Source of the DNA: Phytomonospora sp040655735
GTDB taxonomy: Bacteria; Actinomycetota; Actinomycetes; Mycobacteriales; Micromonosporaceae
Reading direction: 5' to 3'
Length of the DNA: 64,000 bases
NCBI RefSeq assembly: GCF_040655735.1
Contig: NZ_JBFAKK010000001.1
Location: 310,001 to 374,000, forward strand
The notes beneath the pieces were generated by a model, which did not search any database, was not told the DNA's origin, and saw only the letters and a list, made by a program, of their open reading frames with translations. Position 1 is the first letter of the stretch. Each line of letters begins with the position of its first letter. The position numbers and the translations under genes are program-made. Below are positions 8,102-17,406 of this stretch, one piece after another.

Positions 8102-9762
8102 GCGCACCAGCCCGCCGCTACGTGATCGGCGTCGACTACGGCACCCTCTCCGGCCGCGCCCTCGTCGTCGACGCCGCCGACGGAACCGAACTCGGCACGG
8201 CCGTCGGCGAGTACCGCCACGGAGTCATCGACCGCGTCCTCCCCGGCACCGGTGAGGCGCTCCCTCCCGACTGGGCCCTCCAGCACCCGCAGGACTACCT
8301 CGACGTCTTGCGCACCGCCGTCCCCGCCGCGATCGCCGACGCCGGCGTCGATCCCGCGCACATCGTCGGCATCGCCACCGACTTCACCGCCAGCACCGTC
8401 CTGCCGGCCCTCACCGACGGCACCCCCCTCTGCCTCACCGAGCGGTGGGCCGACCGCCCCCACGCCTGGCCGAAGCTGTGGAAACACCACGCTGCCCAGC
8501 CGCAGGCCGAGCGGATCAACGCCCTCGCCCACGAACGCGGCGAGACCTGGATCGCCCGCTACGGCGGCAAGATCTCCGCCGAATGGGAGTTCGCCAAGGG
8601 TCTTCAGCTCCTCGACGAGGACCCCGAGGTCTACGCCGCCGCCGAACGCTTCATCGAGGCAGCCGACTGGATCGTGTGGCAACTGTGCGGCCGCGAGAAC
8701 CGCAACGCCTGCGTCGCCGGGTACAAGGGCATCCACCAGGACGGCGAGTGGCCGTCGCAGGACTTCCTCGCCGCCCTCGACCCGGGCTTCACCGACTTCG
8801 TGACCGGCAAGATCGCCCACCCCCTGTCCCCGCTCGGCGGACGCGCCGGCGGCCTCACCGAGCGCGCCGCCGCCTGGACCGGCCTGACGCCCGGAATCGC
8901 CGTGGCCGTCGGCAATCTCGACGCCCACGTCACCGCCGCCGCGGCCAAGGCGCTCGGCCACGGCCGCATGGTCGCCATCATGGGCACCTCCACCTGCCAC
9001 GTCGTCAACGGCGGACACCTCGCCGAAGTACCGGGGATGTGCGGAGTCGTCGACGGCGGCATCGTCGAAGGCTCCTACGGCTACGAGGCCGGACAAAGCG
9101 GCGTCGGCGACATCTTCGCCTGGTTCGTCGACAACCAGCTGCCCGCCTCCTACGCCACCGCCGCCGAGGAAGCCGGCCTCGACCCGCACGAACACCTCAC
9201 CGCGCTCGCCGAACGGCAGAAGGTCGGCGAGCACGGTCTGGTCGCCCTCGACTGGCACAACGGCAACCGCTCGGTCCTCGTCGACCACGAACTCTCCGGC
9301 GTCATCGCCGGCCTCACCCTCGCCACCCGTCCCGAGGACGTCTACCGCGCCCTCCTCGAGGCCACCGCCTTCGGGACCCGCACCATCGTCGAGGCCTTCA
9401 CCGGCGCGGGCATCGAGATCGGCGAGCTCATCGCGGCCGGCGGACTGCTCAAGAACCGCTTCCTCATGCAGATGTACGCCGACGTGACCGGCCTGCCCCT
9501 GTCGGTCATCGGTTCGGCGCAGGGCCCCGCCCTCGGCGCGGCCATCCACGCGGCCGTCGCCGCCGGAGTGCACGCCGACGTCCACGCCGCTTCGACGGCG
9601 ATGGGCAGCGTCCACCACCGGGCCTACCTTCCCGATCCGGCGCGCACCGCCGCATACGACGCCCTCTACGCCGAGTACCGGCTCCTCCACGACCACTTCG
9701 GCCGCACCGGCGAGACCCTCCACCGCCTGCGCCGCATCAGGAACGAGGCCCGCACCGCATGA
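8098..9762 (+). CDS. araB: Ribulokinase (L-ribulose kinase)
   Basis: This enzyme phosphorylates L-ribulose to L-ribulose 5-phosphate in the cytoplasm, the second step of L-arabinose catabolism. It has 554 residues, the usual length for AraB. The FGGY-kinase ATP site is visible at the N-terminus (VIGVDYGTLSGRALVVD), followed by HPQDYLDVL, WKHHAAQPQAERIN and GGKISAEW segments characteristic of ribulokinase. The C-terminal half has GTSTCHVVNG and the AAGGLLKN motif. The ATG overlaps the stop of the LacI gene and the stop overlaps the araD ATG, so the three are coupled. Confidence 0.95.
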   Translation: MSAPARRYVIGVDYGTLSGRALVVDAADGTELGTAVGEYRHGVIDRVLPGTGEALPPDWALQHPQDYLDVLRTAVPAAIADAGVDPAHIVGIATDFTASTVLPALTDGTPLCLTERWADRPHAWPKLWKHHAAQPQAERINALAHERGETWIARYGGKISAEWEFAKGLQLLDEDPEVYAAAERFIEAADWIVWQLCGRENRNACVAGYKGIHQDGEWPSQDFLAALDPGFTDFVTGKIAHPLSPLGGRAGGLTERAAAWTGLTPGIAVAVGNLDAHVTAAAAKALGHGRMVAIMGTSTCHVVNGGHLAEVPGMCGVVDGGIVEGSYGYEAGQSGVGDIFAWFVDNQLPASYATAAEEAGLDPHEHLTALAERQKVGEHGLVALDWHNGNRSVLVDHELSGVIAGLTLATRPEDVYRALLEATAFGTRTIVEAFTGAGIEIGELIAAGGLLKNRFLMQMYADVTGLPLSVIGSAQGPALGAAIHAAVAAGVHADVHAASTAMGSVHHRAYLPDPARTAAYDALYAEYRLLHDHFGRTGETLHRLRRIRNEARTA

Positions 9763-10421
9763 GCGCCCACGACACCACCGCACTGCGCGCCGAACTCGCC
9801 GCGCTCCACCGCGAACTCATCCGCTGGGGACTGGTCGCGTGGACCGCCGGCAACGTCTCGGCCCGCGCCGCGGACCCCGGCCTGTTCGTCATCAAGCCCA
9901 GCGGCGTCTCCTACGACGACCTCACCGCCGAGTCGATGGTCCTGTGCGACCTCGACGGAGAGGTCGTCGAGGGACGGCACTCGCCGTCGAGCGACACCGC
10001 CGCCCACGCCTACGTCTACCGGCACATGCCCGAGGTCGGAGGCGTCGTGCACACCCACTCGCCGTACGCGACCGCGTGGGCGGCGGTCGGCGAACCCATC
10101 CCGTGCGTACTGACCGCGATGGCCGACGAGTTCGGCGGCGAGATCCCGGTCGGGCCGTTCGCGCTCATCGGCGGCGACGACATCGGCAAGGGCATCGTGG
10201 CGACCCTCCGCGGCCACCGCTCCCCGGCGGTGCTGATGGCCAACCACGGCGTCTTCACCGTCGGCGCGACCGCAGGCGCCGCCGTCAAGGCCGCGGTGAT
10301 GTGCGAGGACGTCGCCCGCACCGTCCACATCGCACGCCAGCTCGGCGAGCCACGGCCCATCGGCCGCGAGCACGTGGACAGCCTCTTCGACCGGTACCAG
10401 AACGTCTACGGACAGCGCTGA
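9759..10421 (+). CDS. araD: L-ribulose-5-phosphate 4-epimerase
   Basis: This class II aldolase-like epimerase converts L-ribulose 5-phosphate to D-xylulose 5-phosphate, feeding the pentose-phosphate pathway. It has 220 residues. The metal site is intact: H98 and H100 in VVHTHSPYATAW and H163 in ANHGVF. D79 in SSDTAAHAYVYR corresponds to the catalytic Asp of the family. The N-terminal TAGNVSAR and KPSGVSYDDL segments bind the phosphate. It is coupled to araB through ATGA and followed after 37 bases by araA, giving the gene order B-D-A. Confidence 0.95.
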   Translation: MSAHDTTALRAELAALHRELIRWGLVAWTAGNVSARAADPGLFVIKPSGVSYDDLTAESMVLCDLDGEVVEGRHSPSSDTAAHAYVYRHMPEVGGVVHTHSPYATAWAAVGEPIPCVLTAMADEFGGEIPVGPFALIGGDDIGKGIVATLRGHRSPAVLMANHGVFTVGATAGAAVKAAVMCEDVARTVHIARQLGEPRPIGREHVDSLFDRYQNVYGQR

Positions 10422-10458
10422 GCACGCCAACGCCCACTATGAAGGAGCCACCGACGCC

Positions 10459-11856
10459 ATGACGGACACCAAGCCCAGGATCGGGATCCTCGGGATCATG
10501 CAGGACCTGTACGACCACATGATCCCCGGCATCACCGAACGGCAGGACGGCTACGCCCACGACATCGCCGCGCACCTCGGCGACGTCGCCGAATGGGTCG
10601 TCGGCAAGCCGGTCAAGGACCGCGGCGACGCCGAGACGGTGATGCGCGAGTTCGTCAACGCCGACCTCGACGGTGTCCTGGTCGTCATGCTCACCTACGG
10701 CCCGGCCATGCGCGTGGCCCGCCTGTTCAACGAGAACCGCCTGCCGGTGTGCCTGGCCAACATCCAGCCCGAACCGAGCGTCACCCCCGCTTGGGACATG
10801 GCCGACATGACCTACAACCAGGGCATCCACGGCGCCCAGGACACCGCCAACGCCATGGTCCGCGCCGGCCGGCCCTTCGACGTGATCACCGAGGACTGGC
10901 GGACCGCCGCCTTCGCCGAACGGGTCGGGCGCTGGGCGCGCGCCGCCCGCGCGGTCACCGCCTGGCGCTCGCTGAAGGTCGGCGTCTTCGGATACGCGAT
11001 GAATGACATGGGCGACATCCGCGTCGACGAGAACGCCTTCCTGCGCGCGCTCGGCCCCGAGATCAGCTTCGTCGCCCCCGGCGACCTGTTCCGCGGGACC
11101 GGAGAGGTCACCGAAGCCGAGGCGGCCGGGCTGATGGCCTGGGAGGACGAGAACTTCGACATCGACCCCGCTCTCACCCCGCTGGAACGCGGCGACCACG
11201 CCCGCATGCAGATCGCCATCGAGCGCATCCTCGTCGACCGCGGCTACCGGGCCTACTCGACGCACTTCGACGCCATCGGCGAGGACGGCCGCTTCAACCG
11301 CCTCCCGCTCGCCGCGGCCTCCTCGCTCATGGCCAAGGGCTACGGCTACGGCGCCGAGGGCGACGCCATGGCCGCCGCCATGGTCTACGCCGGCCACCAG
11401 CTGATCGGCGACGGCCACTTCACCGAGATGTACGCGATGGACTTCCCCTCCGACTCCATCCTCATGAGCCACATGGGCGAGGGGAACTGGAAGGTCGCCC
11501 GCGAGGACGAGCCCGTCCGGCTCATCCGCCGCGAACTCGGCATCGGCAGACTCGGCGAACCCCCCACCTTCCTCTTCCGGTACCGGCCGGGCCCGGCGAC
11601 CCTCGCCTGCCTCGTGTCCCTCGGCGGCGAGAAGTTCCGCCTCGTCGTCGCCGAAGGGGAAGTCCTCGACGGACAGATCCTGCCCGCGCTCGAAATGCCA
11701 TACGGGCAGTTCCGCCCCGCCTCCGGCGTACGTGCCTGCATGGACGGCTGGCTGCGCGCCGGCGGCCCTCACCACCAGGTCATGAACCTCGGCCTGCACG
11801 CGGCGGACTGGCGGACCTTCGCCGAACTCGCCGGCGTCGAGTACGTCCAAGTCTGA
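10459..11856 (+). CDS. araA: L-arabinose isomerase
   Basis: This isomerase converts L-arabinose to L-ribulose, the first step of the pathway. At 465 residues it is slightly shorter than the roughly 500-residue enteric enzyme. The four metal and catalytic positions can be found: E300 in GYGYGAEGD, E323 in FTEMYAMDF, H338 in LMSHMGEGN and H438/H439 in GGPHHQVMNLG. The N-terminal Rossmann-like domain (RIGILGIMQDLYD) and YGPAMRV are also present. An AAGGAG ribosome-binding site precedes the ATG. It sits between araD and the sugar-binding-protein gene and probably shares their transcript. Confidence 0.92.
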   Translation: MTDTKPRIGILGIMQDLYDHMIPGITERQDGYAHDIAAHLGDVAEWVVGKPVKDRGDAETVMREFVNADLDGVLVVMLTYGPAMRVARLFNENRLPVCLANIQPEPSVTPAWDMADMTYNQGIHGAQDTANAMVRAGRPFDVITEDWRTAAFAERVGRWARAARAVTAWRSLKVGVFGYAMNDMGDIRVDENAFLRALGPEISFVAPGDLFRGTGEVTEAEAAGLMAWEDENFDIDPALTPLERGDHARMQIAIERILVDRGYRAYSTHFDAIGEDGRFNRLPLAAASSLMAKGYGYGAEGDAMAAAMVYAGHQLIGDGHFTEMYAMDFPSDSILMSHMGEGNWKVAREDEPVRLIRRELGIGRLGEPPTFLFRYRPGPATLACLVSLGGEKFRLVVAEGEVLDGQILPALEMPYGQFRPASGVRACMDGWLRAGGPHHQVMNLGLHAADWRTFAELAGVEYVQV

Positions 11857-11900
11857 CCCCCACCGCGCACACCACCAAGGCAACAAGGGAGTTGTAGCCC

Positions 11901-13013
11901 ATGAGCACCATCGACCGACGACAGCTGCTCGCCGGGGTCCTGGGAGCCGGCGCGCTGCTGGCCACCGCGGCCTGTTCCGTCGAGGACGAAGGCGGCGGCC
12001 AGGCCGCCGACGGCCCCCCAGCCAAGGGCACCATCGGCATCTCCATGCCCACCAAGTCCTCCGAGCGCTGGGTCGCCGACGGCGACAACGTCGTCAAGGA
12101 GTTCACCGCCCTCGGCTACAAGACCGACCTCCAGTACGCCGAGGACGTCATCGAGACCCAGGTCTCGCAGATCGAGAACCTCATCACCAAGGGTGTCCAG
12201 GCACTGGTCATCGCCGCCATCGACAACAAGTCCCTCACGGCCGTCCTCCAGCAGGCCAAGGACGCCGAGATCCCCGTCATCGCCTACGACCGGCTCATCC
12301 GCGAGACCGACAACGTCGACTATTACGCCACCTTCGACAACTTCAAGGTCGGCGTCCTCCAGGGCGGCTACATCGAGGAGAAGCTCGGCCTCGCCGACGG
12401 CGAGGGCCCCTTCAACATCGAACTGTTCGCCGGCTCCTCCGACGACAACAACACCTACTTCTTCTTCGACGGCGCGATGTCGGTCCTCCAGCCCCACATC
12501 GACGCCAAGAGGCTCGTCGTCGGCAGCGGGCAGACCGCCATCGACCAGGTGACCACCCTGCGCTGGGACGGCGCCACCGCGCAGGCCCGCATGGAGACCC
12601 TGCTCAGCGCCAACTACGCCGGCGAGAACGTCGACGCCGTGCTGTCTCCCTACGACGGCATCAGCATCGGCATCATCTCCGCGCTCAAGAGCGTCGGCTA
12701 CGGCAGCGGATCCAAGAAGCTGCCCGTGGTCACCGGACAGGACGCCGAACTCGCCTCGGTCAAGTCGATCATCGCCGGCGAGCAGACCCAGACCGTCTTC
12801 AAGGACCTCCGCGAGCTCGCCAAGCTCGCCGTGTCCATGACCGACGCGGTCGTCAACGGCAGGCCCGCCGAGACCAACGACACCACGTCCTACGACAACG
12901 GCAAGAAGGTCGTCCCGACCTTCCTCCTCCAGCCGGTGACCGTCGACAAGGGCAACTACCGCGAGGTCCTGGTCGACAGCGGCTTCTACACCGAGGCCCA
13001 GCTCACCGGGTGA
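11901..13013 (+). CDS. chvE: Multiple-monosaccharide ABC transporter binding lipoprotein, ChvE-like
   Basis: This is a periplasmic-type sugar-binding lipoprotein of 370 residues. The N-terminus has a twin arginine (IDRRQLLAG), a hydrophobic core and the lipobox TAAC (Cys about residue 25). The body matches the ChvE/xylose-binding type I fold (GISMPTKSSERWVADGD; VIAYDRLI; ELFAGSSDDNN; GQTAIDQVTTLRWDG). ChvE homologues bind arabinose, galactose, xylose and related sugars. Its position 44 bases after araA points to L-arabinose here. A strong hairpin follows the stop before the ATPase gene. Confidence 0.88.
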   Translation: MSTIDRRQLLAGVLGAGALLATAACSVEDEGGGQAADGPPAKGTIGISMPTKSSERWVADGDNVVKEFTALGYKTDLQYAEDVIETQVSQIENLITKGVQALVIAAIDNKSLTAVLQQAKDAEIPVIAYDRLIRETDNVDYYATFDNFKVGVLQGGYIEEKLGLADGEGPFNIELFAGSSDDNNTYFFFDGAMSVLQPHIDAKRLVVGSGQTAIDQVTTLRWDGATAQARMETLLSANYAGENVDAVLSPYDGISIGIISALKSVGYGSGSKKLPVVTGQDAELASVKSIIAGEQTQTVFKDLRELAKLAVSMTDAVVNGRPAETNDTTSYDNGKKVVPTFLLQPVTVDKGNYREVLVDSGFYTEAQLTG

Positions 13014-13020
13014 GCGGCGC

Positions 13021-13058
13021 CCCGCGGCGGTCCCCGGCGAGTCCGGGGCCGCCGCGGG
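13021..13058 (+). repeat. Strong hairpin between chvE and gguA
   Basis: A 16-bp stem with a single bulged T (arms 13021-13037 and 13043-13058, loop CGAGT) begins 8 bases after the chvE stop. There is no T tract. Such structures commonly protect the binding-protein mRNA or attenuate the downstream transporter genes, giving more binding protein than membrane subunits. Confidence 0.6.
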
Positions 13059-13074
13059 CATCGCGGAGAGGCGA

Positions 13075-14631
13075 GTGGCAAGCATGTCCGAGCACATCCT
13101 CGAAATGCGCGGGATCGTCAAGGAGTTCCCCGGCGTCCGCGCCCTCGACGACGTGAACCTGCGCGTCCGCCGAGGCGAGATCCACGCGCTGATCGGTGAG
13201 AACGGCGCCGGGAAGTCGACGCTCATGAAAGTCCTCAGCGGCGTCCACCCGCACGGCTCCTACAGCGGCGCGATCGTCGTCGACGGCCGCGAGGCCGCCT
13301 TCCGCGACATCCGCGCCAGTGAGGCCGCCGGCATCGCGATCATCCACCAGGAGCTGGCGCTGGTGCCGCAGCTGTCGATCGCCGAGAACATCTTCCTCGG
13401 CAACGAACGCGGCCCGAAGGGCTTCGTCGACTGGCGCGAGACCAACCGGCAGGCGATGCGGCTGATGGCGACCGTCGGCCTCATCGAAGACCCCGAGGCG
13501 CCGGTGTCGGGCATCGGCGTCGGCAAGCAGCAGCTCGTCGAGATCGCCAAGGCGCTGTCCAAGGAGGTCAGGCTGCTCATCCTCGACGAACCGACCGCCG
13601 CGCTCAACGAGGCCGACAGCGCGGGCCTGCTCGCCCTGCTGCGAGTGCTGCGCGAGCAGGGCATCACCTCGATCCTCATCTCCCACAAGCTCAACGAGGT
13701 CATGGCGGTCGCCGACTCGATCACCATCCTCCGCGACGGCAGGACCATCGAGACGCTCGACGTGGCAGCCGACGCCGTCGACGAGGACCGGATCATCAAG
13801 GGGATGGTCGGGCGCGACCTCGACCACCGCTTCCCGCCGCGCGAACCCGACGTCGGCGAGGTCCTCTTCGAGATCCGCGACTGGAATGTCGACCACCCGA
13901 CCGTCGCCGGGCGCCGCGTGGTCAAGGACGTGTCCCTGCACGTCCGGCGCGGTGAGGTGGTCGGGATCGCGGGGCTCATGGGCGCGGGCCGCACCGAACT
14001 GGCGATGAGCGTCTTCGGCCGCTCCTACGGCACGAACATCACCGGGACGGTCGTCAAGGAAGGGCGTGTGCTGCGCCTGCGCACCGTGCGCGACGCCATC
14101 GACGCCGGCATCGCCTACGTCACCGAGGACCGCAAGCAGTACGGCCTGCTCCTCGACGAGGACATCCGCCGCAACGTGACGCTGGCCGACCTGCCGAGGG
14201 TGTCCCGCCGCTCGGTCATCGACCTCGACAAGGAGGTCGTCGAGGCGACACGACTGCGCGACCGGCTGCGGGTGAAGTCGCCGACGGTGTTCCAGAAGAC
14301 CCAGAACCTGTCCGGCGGGAACCAGCAGAAGGTCGTGCTCGGCAAGTGGATCTTCGCCGGTCCCGAGCTGCTGATCCTCGACGAACCGACGCGCGGGATC
14401 GACGTCGGCGCCAAGTACGAGATCTACACGATCATCGGGCAGCTCGCCGCCGAGGGCAGGGGCGTGCTGGTCATCTCCTCGGAGCTGCCCGAACTGCTCG
14501 GTCTGTGCGACCGCGTCTACGCGATGAACCAGGGCCGCGTCACCGGAGAACTGCCACGGCACGAGGCCACTCAGGAGGCTGTCATGAGACTGATGACGAA
14601 CAACGCGAGCGAAGGGCCGGTGCGACCGTGA
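13075..14631 (+). CDS. gguA: Sugar ABC transporter ATPase, two nucleotide-binding domains
   Basis: This double-domain ATPase of 518 residues powers the arabinose-type importer. The first domain has Walker A GENGAGKSTLM (about residue 40) and Walker B LLILDEPTAAL; the second has a degenerate Walker A-like MGAGRTEL, signature LSGGNQQKV and Walker B LLILDEPTRGI. This fits the MmsA/GguA/XylG branch of the CUT2 family. GTG at 13075 follows GGAGAGG; ATG at 13084 is an alternative three codons later. The C-terminus overlaps the permease start by GTGA. Confidence 0.92.
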   Translation: MASMSEHILEMRGIVKEFPGVRALDDVNLRVRRGEIHALIGENGAGKSTLMKVLSGVHPHGSYSGAIVVDGREAAFRDIRASEAAGIAIIHQELALVPQLSIAENIFLGNERGPKGFVDWRETNRQAMRLMATVGLIEDPEAPVSGIGVGKQQLVEIAKALSKEVRLLILDEPTAALNEADSAGLLALLRVLREQGITSILISHKLNEVMAVADSITILRDGRTIETLDVAADAVDEDRIIKGMVGRDLDHRFPPREPDVGEVLFEIRDWNVDHPTVAGRRVVKDVSLHVRRGEVVGIAGLMGAGRTELAMSVFGRSYGTNITGTVVKEGRVLRLRTVRDAIDAGIAYVTEDRKQYGLLLDEDIRRNVTLADLPRVSRRSVIDLDKEVVEATRLRDRLRVKSPTVFQKTQNLSGGNQQKVVLGKWIFAGPELLILDEPTRGIDVGAKYEIYTIIGQLAAEGRGVLVISSELPELLGLCDRVYAMNQGRVTGELPRHEATQEAVMRLMTNNASEGPVRP

Positions 14632-15938
14632 CCCTCCTCGACAAGATTTCCCGGGGCGACGACGACCGGTCACCGGAGAAGATCTCCTCCACCGTCGCGG
14701 CCGGCGCCGACACCGGCGTGCGCGCAGCCCTGCGGCGGACCCTGCGCAGCAACGTACGGCAGTACGGCATGATCGTCGCTCTGGTGCTCATCACGGTTTT
14801 GTTCGCCGTGCTCAGCTCGGGAAAGCTGCTCACACCGCTGAACATCACCCAGATGATCCAGCAGAACGGGTACATCCTGGTGCTGGCGATCGGGATGATG
14901 CTGGTGATCGTCAACGGGCACATCGACCTGTCGGTCGGCTCGGTGGCGGCGCTGGTCGGCGCGATCGCCGGGGTCCTCGTCGTCAACTGGCACTGGGACT
15001 GGCGGCTGGTGCTGGTCGCCGGGCTGGTGCTCGGAGGGCTCATCGGGGCCTGGCAGGGCTACTGGATCGCCTACGTCAAGATTCCCGCCTTCATCGTCAC
15101 CCTCGCCGGGATGCTGCTGTTTCGGGGGCTGGCGCAGCTGCTCCTCAAAGGACAGTCGATCGGCCCCTTCCCCGACGCCTTCCGCGACATCGCCGCGGGC
15201 TTCCTGCCCGAACTGGGGAACTTCAAGGGCGTCCAGTTCGTCGGGATCAGCGACTTCACCGTGCAGCTGAAAGTCGGGCCGCTGCACACCCTCACCCTCG
15301 TCCTGGGCGTCGCGGCGACCGCGATCGTCGTGTGGACCGAACTGCGCGCCAGGCGGAGCCGCCGTTCCTACGGCCTGCCGGCCGGGCCGAAGTCGCTGTT
15401 CACGGTACGGCTGGTGGCGCTGGGTGCGGTGATCCTGCTGTTCAGCTACGTGCTGGCGTCCTACAACGGCATCCCGATCGTGGGGTTGATCCTCATCGGC
15501 CTGATCGTCGTGTACTCGTTCATGATGAACCGCTCGGTCGCCGGACGGCAGATCTACGCCGTGGGAGGCAATGAGAAGGCGGCCCTGCTGTCGGGCGTGA
15601 AGACGAAGCAGAACACCTTCTGGGTGTTCGTGAACATGGGCGTCCTCGCGGCCCTGGCCGGGATGATCTTCGCGGCGAGGCTGTCGGCCGCCACACCGAA
15701 GGCGGGCGTGAACTTCGAGCTGGACGCGATCGCCGCCGCCTTCGTCGGCGGCGCCTCCGCCTCCGGCGGGATCGGGACGGTGGTGGGCGCGATCGTGGGC
15801 GCCCTGGTGATGGGGGTGATGAACAACGGCATGTCGATGATCGGGGTGCAGAGCGACTGGCAGCAGATCATCAAAGGGCTGGTGCTGCTGGCGGCGGTGG
15901 CGTTCGACGTCTACAACAAGCGCAAGGCGAAGGGGTGA
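14628..15938 (+). CDS. gguB: Sugar ABC transporter permease, CUT2 family
   Basis: This is the membrane subunit of the ChvE-type importer, 436 residues, longer than the usual 320-350 of CUT2 permeases. The length is typical of GguB/XylH, which carry extra transmembrane segments. About ten to fourteen hydrophobic segments are visible. The signature GHIDLSVGSVAALVGA and the AVGGNEKAA loop mark the family. I start it at GTG 14628, which overlaps the ATPase stop and gives a sensible cytoplasmic leader. It closes the lacI-araBDA-chvE-gguAB operon. The next gene is convergent. Confidence 0.9.
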   Translation: MTLLDKISRGDDDRSPEKISSTVAAGADTGVRAALRRTLRSNVRQYGMIVALVLITVLFAVLSSGKLLTPLNITQMIQQNGYILVLAIGMMLVIVNGHIDLSVGSVAALVGAIAGVLVVNWHWDWRLVLVAGLVLGGLIGAWQGYWIAYVKIPAFIVTLAGMLLFRGLAQLLLKGQSIGPFPDAFRDIAAGFLPELGNFKGVQFVGISDFTVQLKVGPLHTLTLVLGVAATAIVVWTELRARRSRRSYGLPAGPKSLFTVRLVALGAVILLFSYVLASYNGIPIVGLILIGLIVVYSFMMNRSVAGRQIYAVGGNEKAALLSGVKTKQNTFWVFVNMGVLAALAGMIFAARLSAATPKAGVNFELDAIAAAFVGGASASGGIGTVVGAIVGALVMGVMNNGMSMIGVQSDWQQIIKGLVLLAAVAFDVYNKRKAKG

Positions 15939-16116
15939 GGACGGTGGGGTAGGGGAGCGATTGGCGGGGTGAGGGATAGGCGGGGTGCGGGCGGTGCCGT
16001 GGGCTGGCGGCTGGGCCGTGACTGCCTCTTCCCGCCCCGAGGTACGGATCCCTCAGCTGAATCGGCAGGGCACCCCCCTCCTAACCCCGGCCTTCCCCGC
16101 CCCGCCTGAGCCCGCT

Positions 16117-17178
16117 CTACCCCCGTCGCGGCGGCGCCGTGCTCGCCCGCAGCACCAGCGTCGGCACGACCTGCGCGGCCACCTCGCCCTCGCCGGCGGC
16201 GCCGTCGAGCAGGCGCAGCAGGGTCGCCATGCTCCTGCGCCCGACCTCGTCGAAGTCCTGCCGAACCGTCGTGAGCGGGGGAAGCATGAACTCGGCTTCC
16301 GGAATGTCGTCGAAGCCGACGATGCTGATGTCGTCGGGCACCCGGATCCCCTGCTCGTGCAGGGCTCGCAGGAGGCCGAGGGACATCTGGTCGTTGGCGA
16401 CGAACACGGCCGTCACGCCGGGCTGGGCGGCGAGGGCGGCGCCGGCGGCGTAGCCGGAGCGGGCGCTCCAGTCGCCGCCGATCATGGGCGGGACGACGGC
16501 CCCCGCCTCAAGGAGGGTCTGCCGCCAGCCTTCGATGCGGTCGCGGGCCTCCAGCCAGTCGCCGGGCCCGGCGATGTGCCACACGGTGTCATGCCCGAGT
16601 TCGAGGAGGTGGCGGACGGCCAGGCGCGCCCCGGTGACCTGGTCGACGGAGGCCGACGGCAGGCCCGAGTCCTGCCCCGCCTCGACGGCCACGGCGGCCA
16701 TGCCCTTCGGCAGGTTGTAGAGCGCCGCCGCGGCGGCCATCTGAGGGGCGATGATGATGATCCCGTCGACGCCCTGTCCGGCCAGGGCCTCGGCGGCTTC
16801 GAGGACGCTGGCGCGGTCGACGCGTTCGAGCGCGCTGATGCTCACCCCGTAACCGGCGGCCCGCGCGGCCCGCTCGATGCCCAGCAGGGTCGAGGCGGGT
16901 CCATAGAGGATCGTGTCGAAGCTGATGACGCCGAGTACACCCGAGCGCCTGCTCACGAGGCCGCGGGCCATCGCGTTGGGGCGGTATTCGAGTTCGTCGA
17001 CGGCTCGCAGCACGCGTTCCCTGGTCTCCGGGCGAACGCGCGGGCTTCCGTTGAGCACTCGCGAGACCGTCTGGTGCGACACCCCGGCCAGGCGGGCGAC
17101 GTCGGTCATCACGGCCGGCCGTTCGGCCTTCGGCGCGGCGGTCACCGCTGCTCCCGTCGGGGCACGTCGCGACTCCAT
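16117..17178 (-). CDS. LacI-family regulator of the furanose importer
   Basis: This repressor has 353 residues, the same length as its paralogue at 7040. The helix-turn-helix is in DVARLAGVSHQTVSRVLNG (about residues 27-45), and the effector domain ends FVANDQMSLGLLRALHEQG and FDDIPEAEFMLPPLTTVRQDF. It is transcribed divergently from the ytfQ-like gene; the 228-base gap holds a GCGTTAAC operator matching those in front of the ara operon. The inducer is probably L-arabinose or an arabinofuranoside. Its 3' end faces gguB across 178 bases in which I see only G- and C-rich runs and no clear terminator. Confidence 0.88.
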   Translation of the reverse strand: MESRRAPTGAAVTAAPKAERPAVMTDVARLAGVSHQTVSRVLNGSPRVRPETRERVLRAVDELEYRPNAMARGLVSRRSGVLGVISFDTILYGPASTLLGIERAARAAGYGVSISALERVDRASVLEAAEALAGQGVDGIIIIAPQMAAAAALYNLPKGMAAVAVEAGQDSGLPSASVDQVTGARLAVRHLLELGHDTVWHIAGPGDWLEARDRIEGWRQTLLEAGAVVPPMIGGDWSARSGYAAGAALAAQPGVTAVFVANDQMSLGLLRALHEQGIRVPDDISIVGFDDIPEAEFMLPPLTTVRQDFDEVGRRSMATLLRLLDGAAGEGEVAAQVVPTLVLRASTAPPRRG

Positions 17179-17294
17179 CCGTGGTCGGGCGACTGTCCTT
17201 GCCGCTTTAGATTAGCTCTCGGCGACCAGACCCGAGTTGTCGCATGCGCGCTCACATGGCCCGCCCGTGGCCGAATTGTGACCTGGGGGTCCTC

Positions 17295-17323
17295 TTGACG
17301 CTGATGATGTGAGCGTTAACACT
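17295..17323 (+). promoter_or_regulatory. Promoter with GCGTTAACA operator for the ytf operon
   Basis: A -35-like TTGACG (17295-17300) is followed 16-17 bases later by TAACAC/AACACT, again overlapping a GCGTTAACA box (17313-17321). Layout and box are nearly the same as at 6965-6994, so the two operons share operator type. Their LacI proteins may cross-regulate. Confidence 0.5.
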
Positions 17324-17406
17324 AGGCTGCAACCGCGCCGTAACGGTGCCGACCCGCCAGTGACACACGGGCACCGCCGGCCATCTTCGAGCCCAAAGGA
17401 GACACC

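Noticed and set aside
7915..9783. 622-codon minus-strand frame opposite araB
   Set aside because: Val/Gly/Glu-rich with no motif; araB on the plus strand is unmistakable.
15939..16116. G-rich direct repeats between gguB and lacI as a regulatory or phase-variable element
   Set aside because: The GGGGT-like runs are irregular, untranslated and lie between converging genes; no defined unit is present.
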